Origin: an uncultured Algibacter sp.
GTDB taxonomy: Bacteria; Bacteroidota; Bacteroidia; Flavobacteriales; Flavobacteriaceae
Assembly: GCF_947490405.1 (NCBI RefSeq)
Contig: NZ_CANLGU010000003.1
Coordinates: 1 to 64,000 of the forward strand
Reading direction: 5' to 3'
Length of the DNA: 64,000 bases
The notes under the pieces: generated by a model
The model's database searches: none
What the model was told of the DNA's origin: nothing
The model's input: the letters and a program-made list of their open reading frames with translations, nothing else
Shown: positions 43,401-51,725 of the stretch, in pieces
How positions within the stretch are numbered: the first letter of the stretch is position 1
Layout of the letters: every line of letters begins with the position of its first letter
Translations under genes and position numbers: made by a program

Positions 43401-44334
43401 TTATAACAGTTTTGACAAGTTTGTTTTGTTTTTTACTGAACTGAAAATGACTTTTTTTAACGCCACCAAAAGCGATATCACTATCAAAATCTTTGGAAGC
43501 ATTGTATTGACCAAGAAGAATTTCATGTCCTTTTCTATTGAGTCTTACACTGTCTTTAGTTACTACATAAAAAGGTGCTAAGTAATCAATTATACGGTTG
43601 AGTTGTAAATCGCCATAACCATAAAAACCTTGGTAGTTAAGTGTGTAACCTAATAAATGGTGTTTCGATTTTATATCGTTTTCTTTAATAAGATTCAATA
43701 CGTTGGTTTCTAATGTGTTTAATCCTGTAATAGAATCTGGAAAACGCTTTAAATGTGCTTTTAAACAATTACTTAAGTAATCAAACGAAGACGTTTTGGT
43801 AATGTAAGGTTTAAAAAGATTGTGATCTACGCCACAATAAATTTGCCAAAGTGTTATGGCTAAATCTAAATCTTCTTCTTTTAGTTTTATTTTATTTTTG
43901 TAATGCTTTAGCAATTGCTGAGAACTTAATTCACCTAAGCCTTTTAATCCATCTATACCAGAAATTCTACCACTACAAACTAAATATAATGGAAGTTCAA
44001 TTCCTTTTTGTTTCAACAGATTGATTACAGCAAGCATATTAATATGGCAAAACAAATCATATTCAAACCAAATCACAACCTCGTTATAACGTTCATTTGC
44101 TTTGTCTAATTGTGATAAGGCAAAGTCTATTTTATTTAAATCAAGTTCTACATCGTAAAACTCATTTAAAAAATCTGCTCTTGTTTTAATTAAACTAGGG
44201 GAGTGCACAATTTCTTGAGTGGGACCTTCACAAAGCATTTCCTGCCATGTAACTATTTCACCTTCAATTTGTAATTCCTGTAAATATGACGTTAAAACAC
44301 CGCCGTTGGTGATGTGCAAAATATTATTCTCCAT
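43390..44334 (-). CDS. DUF1835 domain-containing protein
   Basis: 314 aa. It opens LHITNGGVLTSYLQELQIEG with WQEMLCEGPT, the signature of DUF1835, followed by VVIWFEYDLFCHINMLAVIN. The C-terminal part contains a winged-helix-like region (LTLNYQGFYGYGDLQLNRII). The protein is likely cytosolic with no known function. It overlaps the nucleoside phosphorylase gene by 11 bp and begins 3 bp after the SUI1 stop. Confidence 0.82.
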   Translation of the reverse strand: MENNILHITNGGVLTSYLQELQIEGEIVTWQEMLCEGPTQEIVHSPSLIKTRADFLNEFYDVELDLNKIDFALSQLDKANERYNEVVIWFEYDLFCHINMLAVINLLKQKGIELPLYLVCSGRISGIDGLKGLGELSSQQLLKHYKNKIKLKEEDLDLAITLWQIYCGVDHNLFKPYITKTSSFDYLSNCLKAHLKRFPDSITGLNTLETNVLNLIKENDIKSKHHLLGYTLNYQGFYGYGDLQLNRIIDYLAPFYVVTKDSVRLNRKGHEILLGQYNASKDFDSDIAFGGVKKSHFQFSKKQNKLVKTVINAN

Positions 44335-44337
44335 ATA

Positions 44338-44667
44338 TTATCCGCCTACGCGTTTTACTTTAAAACCTTTATCCTTTAATATTTGCATGATTTTATCTCG
44401 AAAATCGCCTTGAATTATAATTTTATCATCTTTAAAACTCCCACCAACACTAAGTTTTGTTTTAATGTCTTTGGCGAGTATTTTAAAATCTTCAGTGGCT
44501 CCTGTATAACCTTCAAGAATAGTGATTGGTTTACCTTTTCGCTTTTCGTATTTACATATTATGGGGGCGTCTTGTATCCAAATTCCTGAATCTTCATTAT
44601 TGTTTGAAGTTGTTTTTTCTTCAACGTGGTCAGGAAATAAGTTTTTAAGTTGATCTTGTAAATCCAT
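44338..44667 (-). CDS. SUI1/YciH family translation factor
   Basis: 109 aa, eIF1-like fold. Signature GKPITILEGYTGATEDFKIL, then LSVGGSFKDDKIIIQGDFRD and a basic end KVKRVGG. Bacterial YciH-type proteins bind the small ribosomal subunit and influence start-codon selection or stress translation. It begins the four-gene minus-strand unit that continues to 41664. Confidence 0.93.
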   Translation of the reverse strand: MDLQDQLKNLFPDHVEEKTTSNNNEDSGIWIQDAPIICKYEKRKGKPITILEGYTGATEDFKILAKDIKTKLSVGGSFKDDKIIIQGDFRDKIMQILKDKGFKVKRVGG

Positions 44668-44709
44668 TTTTATTATTCAGTAGTAGTTTAAGTTTGATTT
44701 AACTGTAAA

Positions 44710-45660
44710 CTATTTTTTTATAAGCCCTAGTTCAATTAAACGCTCGTTTAAAAACTCACCAGCTGTAATATCATCAAACTTTTTCGGGTTGTTATTATCT
44801 ATACAGCCTTCTAAAACATTCAGTTTCATGTCACTAATGGGGTGCATAAAAAATGGAATGGAATAGCGTGATGTTCCCCATAGTTCTTTTGGAGGGTTTA
44901 CTACACGATGTATTGTAGATTTTAGTTTGTTATTGGTATGTCTCGAAAGCATATCGCCCACGTTAATCATTAGTTCATCTGGTTTAGCAATAGCATCAAT
45001 CCATTCGCCTTTATGGTTTTTAACTTGTAATCCACGACCTTGAGCTCCCATTAAAAGTGTTATAAGGTTTATATCGCCATGTGCAGCAGCTCTAACTGCT
45101 TCATCTGGCTCTTTGGTGATAGGTGGGTAGTGAATTGGTCTTAAAATAGAATTCCCGTTATGAATATATTCATCAAAATAGGTTTCCTCTAAACCCAAAT
45201 ATAATGCTAATGCTCGCAATACATATTTAGCTGTTTTCTCAAGCATTCTGTAGGTTTTCTTTCCTATTTCATTAAATTCTGTTAGCTCTTTAACCATCAC
45301 ATTATCTGGATATTCAGCTTTCAATTCATCATTGTTTTCTACATATTGTCCAAAATGCCAAAACTCTTTTAAGTCACCTTCTTTTTTACCTTTAGCACTT
45401 TCTTTTCCAAAAGAAACATATCCACGCTGACCGCCAATTCCTGGTATTTCATATTTCTGCTTTGTTTCAGTTGGTAAATTAAAAAAGTTTTTTACTTCTC
45501 TGTATAGATTTTCAACTAAATCGTCATCTAAAAAATGCCCATTAAGTGCCACAAAACCAATTTCTTCGTAAGCTTTACCAATGGCATCAACAAAGCTTTG
45601 TTTTCTTTCTGGATTATCAGAGAGAAAATCTTTTAAATTAACACTTGGTATTGTATTCAT
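44710..45660 (-). CDS. 2-oxoglutarate-Fe(II) oxygenase, isopenicillin-N-synthase-like
   Basis: 316 aa from ATG 45660 (MNTIPSVNLKDFL); a frame from 45693 adds 11 unlikely residues. Non-haem iron ligands are visible as H-x-D in AAAHGDINLITLL and the distal His in RHTNNKLKSTIHRVVNP, with RYSIPFF providing the 2OG-binding Arg-x-Ser. DIOX_N features are at the start. Substrate unknown; such proteins are conserved in Bacteroidota next to translation or housekeeping genes. The C-terminus has FLNERLIELGLIKK. Confidence 0.88.
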   Translation of the reverse strand: MNTIPSVNLKDFLSDNPERKQSFVDAIGKAYEEIGFVALNGHFLDDDLVENLYREVKNFFNLPTETKQKYEIPGIGGQRGYVSFGKESAKGKKEGDLKEFWHFGQYVENNDELKAEYPDNVMVKELTEFNEIGKKTYRMLEKTAKYVLRALALYLGLEETYFDEYIHNGNSILRPIHYPPITKEPDEAVRAAAHGDINLITLLMGAQGRGLQVKNHKGEWIDAIAKPDELMINVGDMLSRHTNNKLKSTIHRVVNPPKELWGTSRYSIPFFMHPISDMKLNVLEGCIDNNNPKKFDDITAGEFLNERLIELGLIKK

Positions 45661-45766
45661 CGCTGTTTGATTTTTAAAGAGTGAATAACACAAATGTACA
45701 AAAACATTCAGTTTGATGGTTGCTGAGTAATGTTCAATTTTTTAGATAAACAAACACTATTTATAG

Positions 45767-45774
45767 TATATTTG
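45767..45774 (+). promoter_or_regulatory. Bacteroidota -7 box upstream of the E1 gene
   Basis: TATATTTG matches TANNTTTG. It lies 68 bp before the ATG at 45843, leaving a 5' UTR of about 60 nt. Confidence 0.35.
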
Positions 45775-45842
45775 ATAATGAAATAAGACTTTTATTGTGA
45801 AAGCTTCAGAATAAAAGGCAAATTCTACAATTTTCAATTGGC

Positions 45843-47846
45843 ATGAAAAAAGTAAAAACGTCATCTACAATAGATTATGATATTGAGGAATTAGACGAGC
45901 AAATTCTACTCGATTTGTATAAAAGCATGTTGAAACCTCGGTTAGTAGAGGAGAAGATGCTTATTCTGTTGCGTCAAGGTAAAATAAGTAAATGGTTTTC
46001 GGGTATTGGTCAAGAAGCCATAGCTGTTGGTGTAACTATGGCTCTAAATAAAGATGAATACATCTTGCCGATGCATAGAAATTTGGGTGTATTTACAACT
46101 CGAAAAATACCATTATACAGGTTATTTGCACAATGGCAAGGAAAAGCTTCTGGGTTTACAAAAGGCCGTGACAGATCATTTCACTTTGGTACGCAGCAAT
46201 ACAAAATAGTGGGTATGATATCGCATTTGGGGCCACAATTGGGTGTTGCAGATGGTATAGCATTAGCTTCAAAATTGGAGAATAGAAATCATGTAACGGC
46301 TGTATTTACAGGCGAAGGTGGTACTAGCGAAGGCGATTTTCACGAAGCATTAAATGTGGCTTCAGTATGGCAATTACCAGTTTTATTTTGTGTTGAAAAT
46401 AATGGGTATGGTTTATCTACACCAACTAAAGAGCAATACAATTGTGAGCATATTGCAGACCGAGGTTTAGGATATGGTATGGAATCTCATATTATTGATG
46501 GTAATAACATCATTGAAGTTTATAAAAAAGTTAGCAGTTTAGCCGAAAGTATAAGAATTAATCCGAGACCTATCTTATTAGAGTTTAAAACCTTTAGAAT
46601 GCGCGGACATGAAGAGGCTAGTGGTACTAAGTATGTTCCGCAAGAACTCATGGATTTATGGGCATCTAAAGATCCTCTTTTAAATTTCCAGGCTTTTTTG
46701 AAAGAAAATGATTTTTTAAAAGAAGATCAAGAGGTAAAAATAAAAGAAACTATAATTCATGAAATTAATGAACATTTAGAAATTGCTTTTAATGAAGAAT
46801 CTATTACTTCCAGTGCAACTGAAGAATTAAATGATGTGTATCAAGATTTTGAATATCAGAATATTAATGCATGTGAAGAGTTGAAGGAAGTTCGTTTTGT
46901 TGATGCCATTTCAGAAGGGTTAAAACAAAGCATGGAAAAGCATGACAATTTGATTATCATGGGGCAAGATGTTGCAGAATATGGTGGTGTTTTTAAAATC
47001 ACAGATGGTTTTATAGATCTATTTGGTAAGGATCGTGTTAGAAATACGCCTATATGCGAATCTGCTATCGTTGAAACTGCTATGGGCTTATCTATTTCGT
47101 CGTTTAAAAGTGTTGTAGAAATGCAATTTGCTGATTTTGTGAGTTCTGGGTTTAATCCTATTGTTAATTATTTGGCTAAATCCCATTACAGATGGGGTCA
47201 AAATGCAGATGTTGTTATAAGAATGCCATGTGGCGGAGGAGTTGGTGCAGGTCCATTTCATTCACAAACTAATGAAGCATGGTTTACTAAAACACCAGGA
47301 TTAAAAGTGGTTTACCCAGCTTTTCCTCGTGATGCAAAGGGCTTATTAGCAACTGCAATTAATGACCCTAACCCTGTTTTGTTTTTTGAGCACAAAGGTT
47401 TGTATAGAAGTATTCGTCAGGACGTGCCCACTAACTATTACACCTTGCCATTTGGGAAAGCTTCAGTTTTAAAAACTGGTGAAGATGTAACTATTATATC
47501 GTATGGGGCAGCTATACACTGGGCATTAAAAACTTTAGATAAAAACCAGGATATTTCTGCAGATCTTATCGATTTAAGAACTCTGCAGCCTCTGGATACA
47601 GAAACTATTTATAGTTCTGTTAAAAAAACAGGAAAAGCAATTGTTCTTCAAGAAGATTCTTTATTCGGGGGAATGGCCAGTGATATTTCTGCAGGAATTA
47701 TGGAACATTGTTTTGAATTTTTAGACGCACCCGTAAAGCGTATAGCGAGTATTGAGACTCCAATACCTTTTGCTAGTAATTTAGAGTCTCTATACTTACC
47801 AATTGAGAGATTTGAAATAGAATTAATGGCTTTACTAAACTATTAA
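45843..47846 (+). CDS. Fused E1 alpha/beta component of a 2-oxoacid (branched-chain type) dehydrogenase
   Basis: 667 aa fusion of alpha (about 1-330) and beta (about 345-667) subunits that are separate in most bacteria. Alpha: RQGKISKWFSGIGQEAIAVG, the TPP motif GEGGTSEGDFHEALNVASVW...ENNGYG, and the phosphorylation-loop-like FRMRGHEEAS. Beta: MGQDVAEYGGVFKITDGF, TPICESAIVETAMGLS, MQFADFVSSGFNPIVN and a transketolase C domain. It decarboxylates 2-oxoisovalerate-type acids. E2/E3 genes are not adjacent. It ends 4 bp into the convergent exbD. Confidence 0.94.
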   Translation: MKKVKTSSTIDYDIEELDEQILLDLYKSMLKPRLVEEKMLILLRQGKISKWFSGIGQEAIAVGVTMALNKDEYILPMHRNLGVFTTRKIPLYRLFAQWQGKASGFTKGRDRSFHFGTQQYKIVGMISHLGPQLGVADGIALASKLENRNHVTAVFTGEGGTSEGDFHEALNVASVWQLPVLFCVENNGYGLSTPTKEQYNCEHIADRGLGYGMESHIIDGNNIIEVYKKVSSLAESIRINPRPILLEFKTFRMRGHEEASGTKYVPQELMDLWASKDPLLNFQAFLKENDFLKEDQEVKIKETIIHEINEHLEIAFNEESITSSATEELNDVYQDFEYQNINACEELKEVRFVDAISEGLKQSMEKHDNLIIMGQDVAEYGGVFKITDGFIDLFGKDRVRNTPICESAIVETAMGLSISSFKSVVEMQFADFVSSGFNPIVNYLAKSHYRWGQNADVVIRMPCGGGVGAGPFHSQTNEAWFTKTPGLKVVYPAFPRDAKGLLATAINDPNPVLFFEHKGLYRSIRQDVPTNYYTLPFGKASVLKTGEDVTIISYGAAIHWALKTLDKNQDISADLIDLRTLQPLDTETIYSSVKKTGKAIVLQEDSLFGGMASDISAGIMEHCFEFLDAPVKRIASIETPIPFASNLESLYLPIERFEIELMALLNY

Positions 47847-48403
47847 TCTTTTATTTCAGCTTCAGAAAGAATAATAGGGTAAGCATCTTTTACTTTTTTT
47901 ATTTCTTCCTTTGTTAATTTATCAGAAGATTTATTAAAAACGTTTAAACTGTAAGTTTGTCTTAATTCATAATAAGCTTTAGTAAGTTCGTTTTGTACAG
48001 CAATAAAAGTTTTGTAAGTAGTTTGTTTCCCATTTTGTAATGATACGATGGCTTCTTTAGGATTATCTGAAGAATTACTACTTTTTAAACCATTGCAATA
48101 CTCACAATGACCAGTTCCATTATTATCTATAAATACTTTAGTTAGGTCTTTTAGTTTTTCAATAGGAATAACTTCATTCTCTATCATAACCTCATCGTTA
48201 TTATTAATTATAATTCGTAAAATATTACGTTCATTAATATTGCTTTTGCAATCCATTCCCGGAGGGCATTCTCTTGGTAGCATTCTATTAATGCCATGAT
48301 CAGAAGATATTGTTGCAGTTACTAAGAAAAAGATGAGTAATAAAAATGCGATGTCTGCCATAGACCCCGCATTTACTTCTGGAACTAATTTTGAATGTCT
48401 CAT
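47843..48403 (-). CDS. ExbD/TolR family biopolymer-transport protein with enlarged, Cys-containing periplasmic domain
   Basis: 186 aa. A short cytosolic N-terminus (RHSKLVPEVNAGSMADIAFL) with the essential Asp at the start of the single transmembrane helix (about 16-34, IAFLLLIFFLVTATI) defines the ExbD/TolR family. The periplasmic part is longer than usual and has two Cys pairs (PRECPPGMDC; HCEYC) that could form disulfides or bind metal. It stands alone: there is no exbB or tonB in the window. TonB-ExbBD powers outer-membrane receptors. Confidence 0.9.
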   Translation of the reverse strand: MRHSKLVPEVNAGSMADIAFLLLIFFLVTATISSDHGINRMLPRECPPGMDCKSNINERNILRIIINNNDEVMIENEVIPIEKLKDLTKVFIDNNGTGHCEYCNGLKSSNSSDNPKEAIVSLQNGKQTTYKTFIAVQNELTKAYYELRQTYSLNVFNKSSDKLTKEEIKKVKDAYPIILSEAEIKD

Positions 48404-48474
48404 AATTATAGTATTTAAATGTTAATGTGCTGATTAAGTCACAAAAACAATACCATAACTATGAGTATATCAAG

Positions 48475-48609
48475 TTAGTGCGTATATCTATTTGTTCCTT
48501 TCCAGATGCCAGAATAAGATGTGTTAAAATCTACAATACGTTTATTACTTAACAAGTTTTGTTGCGTAATAAGATCCAAGCGTCTAGATATTTTAGTTAA
48601 AGATTTCAT
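48475..48609 (-). CDS. Micro-ORF of 44 aa upstream of exbD
   Basis: ATG 48609 to TAA 48475. Begins MKSLTKISRRLDLITQQNLL and ends SGIWKGTNRYTH. It is basic (many Lys/Arg) and has no transmembrane stretch. It follows the two identical 28-aa micro-ORFs on the same strand, and its end (W then T-N-R-Y) weakly recalls their W-N-T-K-R-R-Y end. It may be a diverged relative. Coding status is unproven; the evidence is the open frame, the start context (AAAGAT-type leader shared with no other gene) and the neighbours. Confidence 0.4.
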   Translation of the reverse strand: MKSLTKISRRLDLITQQNLLSNKRIVDFNTSYSGIWKGTNRYTH

Positions 48610-48659
48610 GATTGATAAAAATAATTGATTGATGAAAGTTTTGTTTTTAAAGATGTTAC

Positions 48660-48746
48660 CTACCTGTAACGTCTTTTAGTGTTCCACTGGTTACTTTTAG
48701 TTCCTTGTAATGTTCCAGTTAATTGATTGTTGTTTAAAGTTCTCAT
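48660..48746 (-). CDS. 28-aa microprotein gene, copy 1
   Basis: ATG 48746 to TAG 48660. The peptide begins MRTLNNNQLTGTLQGTKSNQ and ends WNTKRRYR. It is identical residue for residue to copy 2 (48815-48901), although the DNA differs at five sense codons and at the stop: Thr ACT/ACC, Gln CAG/CAA, Arg AGA/AGG, Tyr TAC/TAT, Arg AGG/AGA, stop TAG/TAA. Every change is synonymous, the classic mark of selection on the protein. A (TTGA)6 tract sits just upstream. No signal peptide, no double-glycine leader; the C-terminus is strongly basic. Function unknown. Confidence 0.65.
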   Translation of the reverse strand: MRTLNNNQLTGTLQGTKSNQWNTKRRYR

Positions 48747-48763
48747 GATTTTTGATTTTGATT

Positions 48764-48787
48764 TTGATTGATTGATTGATTGATTGA
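48764..48787. repeat. Tetranucleotide microsatellite (TTGA)6
   Basis: Six perfect TTGA units between microprotein copies 2 and 1, flanked by further TTTTGA units (48752-48763). On the minus strand it lies in the leader of copy 1, ending 17 bp before its ATG. Copy 2 has only the shorter ATCAATCAAAATCAAAAATC leader. Slippage here would change leader length, not reading frame. Confidence 0.8.
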
Positions 48788-48814
48788 TGAAAGTTTTGTT
48801 TTTATAGATGTTAC

Positions 48815-48901
48815 TTATCTATAACGCCTTTTAGTGTTCCATTGGTTACTTTTAGTTCCTTGTAATGTTCCGGTTAATTGATTGTTGTTTAAAGTTCTCA
48901 T
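48815..48901 (-). CDS. 28-aa microprotein gene, copy 2
   Basis: ATG 48901 to TAA 48815, encoding the same 28 residues as copy 1 with only silent differences. The repeat unit is about 155 bp and includes the leader (ATCAAAATCAAAAATC) and the 3' flank (AACATC-TATAAAAACAAAACTTTCATCAATCAATC in copy 2, a near copy after copy 1). The gene is preceded by an AT-rich stretch and an inverted repeat at 48972-48997 that may hold the promoter/operator. Function unknown; possibilities include a secreted or signalling peptide, a ribosome- or RNA-binding basic peptide, or part of a toxin system. Confidence 0.65.
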   Translation of the reverse strand: MRTLNNNQLTGTLQGTKSNQWNTKRRYR

Positions 48902-48971
48902 GATTTTTGATTTTGATTGATAAATGATTATTTATTTTTTGATTATACTAGAGAGACGAGCAAAAACAATT

Positions 48972-48997
48972 TTTGTTACAGTACTATGTATAACAAA
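48972..48997. promoter_or_regulatory. Inverted repeat upstream of the microprotein cluster
   Basis: TTTGTTA (48972-48978) and TAACAAA (48991-48997) form a 7-bp inverted repeat with a 12-bp spacer, 71 bp upstream of the copy 2 start on the minus strand. Spacing is compatible with a dimeric regulator site. No regulator is identifiable. Confidence 0.3.
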
Positions 48998-49177
48998 GTA
49001 GTAATTTAACAAATTTTAACACTTGTATGTAAGTTTAGGGAAGAAATCACTACTTATTATTGATTTTAGGAACAGTTATTGCTAAACTCTTATTAAAATG
49101 TTTTTTGTAATAGTTGTATTATTCAAAATAAAATATCTTTGACTAAATTATGACTGTTATTATCATAAAGTAATTTC

Positions 49178-49855
49178 ATGTTGATGAAACCTTATATTTT
49201 ATTTATTTTTTTGATTTGCTTATCGTTATCTACACAAGCTCAAATAGATAATAGAAAGAAGTCTATAGCTATTCCTGCAATTGTAAGTGATAAGGATTCT
49301 TTGGATGCTAGTCCATTGACACCATCAAAACCAATAAAATCTAATGCTTCAGTTGGGTTTAAAAGACCTAAGATTGCTCCGAATCTTGATGCACCAAAAA
49401 AGGAATTTTCTATGTTTCCCCAAGAAGAATTTGGTAACCCAGGGGAATTGTACACTAAAAAATTAGATAAGTTAGAAAAAGAACTTTTACCAGAGGGTCA
49501 TGGTTTATATGCGGGTTTAAAAGAAGACGCATATTGGGGAGATTATTACACTAAATCTGATTACATTCATATTGGGTATAGAGATCACGGACGTATAGAT
49601 GGTGATTTGTTAAGAGTTATTGTTGATGATGATGTCGTTAAATCTAATGTGTCGTTAACAGGAGGTTTTCAAGGTTTTAAGTTAAAATTGAAAGAGGGTT
49701 TAAACAAAATTGAATTTTATGCTGTTAATGAAGGAAGCCTTTTACCCAACACAGCACAATACAGAATAACAGACCAATGGAATAAAGTTATTTCTGGTAA
49801 AATATGGGCGCTTTCCAAAGGTGTTAAAGTGACAATTATTATTGTTAAAGAATAA
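49178..49855 (+). CDS. Secreted protein of unknown function
   Basis: 225 aa with a signal peptide (FLICLSLSTQAQ; ATG 49178 or 49184). A low-complexity Pro/Ser/Lys linker (about 40-95) leads to a folded domain containing GLYAGLKEDAYWGDYYTKSD, LRVIVDDDVVKSNVSLTGGF and KLKEGLNKIEFYAVNEG, a beta-sandwich-like pattern. I recall no named family. It lies 12 bp upstream of a T9SS cargo gene and is probably co-expressed with it. Confidence 0.75.
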   Translation: MLMKPYILFIFLICLSLSTQAQIDNRKKSIAIPAIVSDKDSLDASPLTPSKPIKSNASVGFKRPKIAPNLDAPKKEFSMFPQEEFGNPGELYTKKLDKLEKELLPEGHGLYAGLKEDAYWGDYYTKSDYIHIGYRDHGRIDGDLLRVIVDDDVVKSNVSLTGGFQGFKLKLKEGLNKIEFYAVNEGSLLPNTAQYRITDQWNKVISGKIWALSKGVKVTIIIVKE

Positions 49856-49867
49856 TATTTTAATTTT

Positions 49868-50599
49868 ATGAAGCAAATCTCCTTTATTTTGTTTTTAATC
49901 TTCTCAATTAAATCTTTTTCTCAGATAAAACGAATTGGGAATGCTAATTGGTTATTGCATAACATTATTATTAATTCTGAACAACACTTAACTCCTATAG
50001 CTGCAGATGGAAATCAGGTATATTCAAGTTTTCGTTCAATTTCAGGGAATAATCAATATTTTTCAACTTGGTTTTGTGATTCCACTGGTATAGAACTGGT
50101 ATACGACTCAAACTCATCTAGTTTTACTTACAGTTCTATTGGAACTACTTTAGGGGGTTGTATACCAGTTGAAGGTGTCAATTTTACTGAAATCAATAAT
50201 ATTCATAACAAGTTTATAGAGCTATTTACAAACAATACTTCTTTCACATATCAGATACAAGAAGAAACCTCAATATCTCCAAAAACATTATCAATATTGG
50301 GTAATAATGGGGATTCATTGATATATCATTTGAGTGTTTTATCAACTTCAATTTCAGATAAGTCACAACTAGTTACTACTTACCCGAACCCAGTTGAAAA
50401 TATTTTATCAATTGTTTCAAATAATAAATTAAGCAACTTCGAAATTCAAATCCATGATATTTTGGGTAAAATCAAAATATCTAAAACATTAAAAAGTTCT
50501 GATAATGTTAACGTTGAAAGCTTGTCAAAAGGTGTTTACTTCCTATTAATTAAAGATGAGCTTGGAAACACCGCAACAAAAAAGTTTATAAAAATTTAA
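49868..50599 (+). CDS. Secreted T9SS type A cargo protein
   Basis: 243 aa. Signal peptide about 1-19 (FLIFSIKSFSQ). A DUF-like N-terminal part of about 140 residues (IGNANWLLHNIIINSEQH; two Cys near FCDST and GGCIP) is followed by a type A sorting domain: TTYPNPVENILSI, FEIQIHDILGKIK, LSKGVYFLLI, KKFIKI. Such META/lipocalin-sized domains are frequent in flavobacterial secreted proteins. Function unknown. The end overlaps the convergent reductase gene by 4 bp. Confidence 0.85.
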   Translation: MKQISFILFLIFSIKSFSQIKRIGNANWLLHNIIINSEQHLTPIAADGNQVYSSFRSISGNNQYFSTWFCDSTGIELVYDSNSSSFTYSSIGTTLGGCIPVEGVNFTEINNIHNKFIELFTNNTSFTYQIQEETSISPKTLSILGNNGDSLIYHLSVLSTSISDKSQLVTTYPNPVENILSIVSNNKLSNFEIQIHDILGKIKISKTLKSSDNVNVESLSKGVYFLLIKDELGNTATKKFIKI

Positions 50600-51609
50600 G
50601 TAATAATCGTTTTAATATTTTGTAGTTCTTCTTCAGAAAAATCTAAATTATCCAAAGCTTTTACATTTTCTTTTAATTGTTTAGAAGAGCTTGCTCCAAC
50701 TAATACTGATGCTACTTGTGGTTGCCTTAATATCCAAGCAATAGCCATTTGAGACAATTTTTGCCCACGTTCTTGTGCTATATTGTTCAGTTTTTGAATT
50801 TTCTCAATATTATCAGCAACAGTTTCTTTATCTAAATACGTCAAGTTTTTAGCAGCACGTGAACCTTCAGGAATTCCGTTTAAGTATTTATCAGTAAGCA
50901 TACCCTGAGCTAAGGGTGAAAACGCTATACAACCAACTCCATTATTTTCTAAAGTATCTAAAAGTCCATTTTCAATCCAGCGGTCAAACATAGAGTATCT
51001 AGCTTGATGCAGGATGAAAGGGGTGTTGGAATGTTTCAAAATCTTAGCAGCTTTTTCAGTGTCTTCTGGATTGTAATTAGAAATCCCAACATATAAAGCT
51101 TTCCCTTGGCGAACAATATCGGTTAAAGCTCCCATAGTCTCTTCAAGTGGCGTATCAGGATCTGGTCTATGATGATAAAAAATATCTACATAATCTAAGC
51201 CCATACGCTTCAAGCTTTGATCTAAACTAGCTATTAAATACTTTCTGGAACCTAGATTCCCATAAGGCCCAGGCCACATGTCATAACCCGCTTTAGTAGC
51301 GATAAAAAGTTCATCTCTATATGATTTGAAATCTGTTTTAAGAATGGTGCCAAAATTTTCTTCAGCAGAACCATAAGGTGGTCCGTAATTATTGGCTAAA
51401 TCAAAATGCGTAATCCCCAGATCAAAAGCAGTTCTTAAAATATCTCTACCGTTTTGGATGGCATCTATAAAACCGAAATTATGCCATAAACCAATAGATA
51501 TTGCTGGAAGTAACACGCCACTTTTTCCTGAGCGATTATAAGTCATCGTTTTGTAGCGATTCTCATTTGCTAAATAATGTGTTACTCTTGATTTATCGTT
51601 GATTTCCAT
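50596..51609 (-). CDS. Aldo/keto reductase (L-glyceraldehyde 3-phosphate reductase-like)
   Basis: 337 aa. The AKR tetrad is visible: D in HFDLANNYGPPYGSAEE with Tyr, K in FIATKAGYDMWPGPYGNLGS, and H in DIFYHHRPDPDTPLEE. The NADPH-binding end is ASVLVGASSSKQLKEN. It closely resembles YghZ/MgrA, which reduces L-glyceraldehyde 3-phosphate and methylglyoxal. The MWPGPYG insertion is typical of that subgroup. Single-gene unit. Confidence 0.92.
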   Translation of the reverse strand: MEINDKSRVTHYLANENRYKTMTYNRSGKSGVLLPAISIGLWHNFGFIDAIQNGRDILRTAFDLGITHFDLANNYGPPYGSAEENFGTILKTDFKSYRDELFIATKAGYDMWPGPYGNLGSRKYLIASLDQSLKRMGLDYVDIFYHHRPDPDTPLEETMGALTDIVRQGKALYVGISNYNPEDTEKAAKILKHSNTPFILHQARYSMFDRWIENGLLDTLENNGVGCIAFSPLAQGMLTDKYLNGIPEGSRAAKNLTYLDKETVADNIEKIQKLNNIAQERGQKLSQMAIAWILRQPQVASVLVGASSSKQLKENVKALDNLDFSEEELQNIKTIIT

Positions 51610-51664
51610 AATGGTTTTTAATTTACAGTAAATGTATAAATAACTTCTTAGTATTTTAAATAAT

Positions 51665-51702
51665 AAAAAAAGCCATATAATAGAATTATTAAATGGCTTT
51701 TC
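51665..51702 (-). terminator. Intrinsic terminator downstream of the sulfatase gene
   Basis: AAAAAAAGCCAT ... ATGGCTTTT with a second internal TAAT/ATTA pairing; A-run on one side gives a T-run on the minus strand. It lies 24 bp after the sulfatase stop. Confidence 0.75.
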
Positions 51703-51725
51703 TAATAAAATTTTAAACTTTTAGT

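Noticed and set aside
48764-48787. (TTGA)6 as a CRISPR remnant
   Set aside because: Units are only 4 bp with no spacers.
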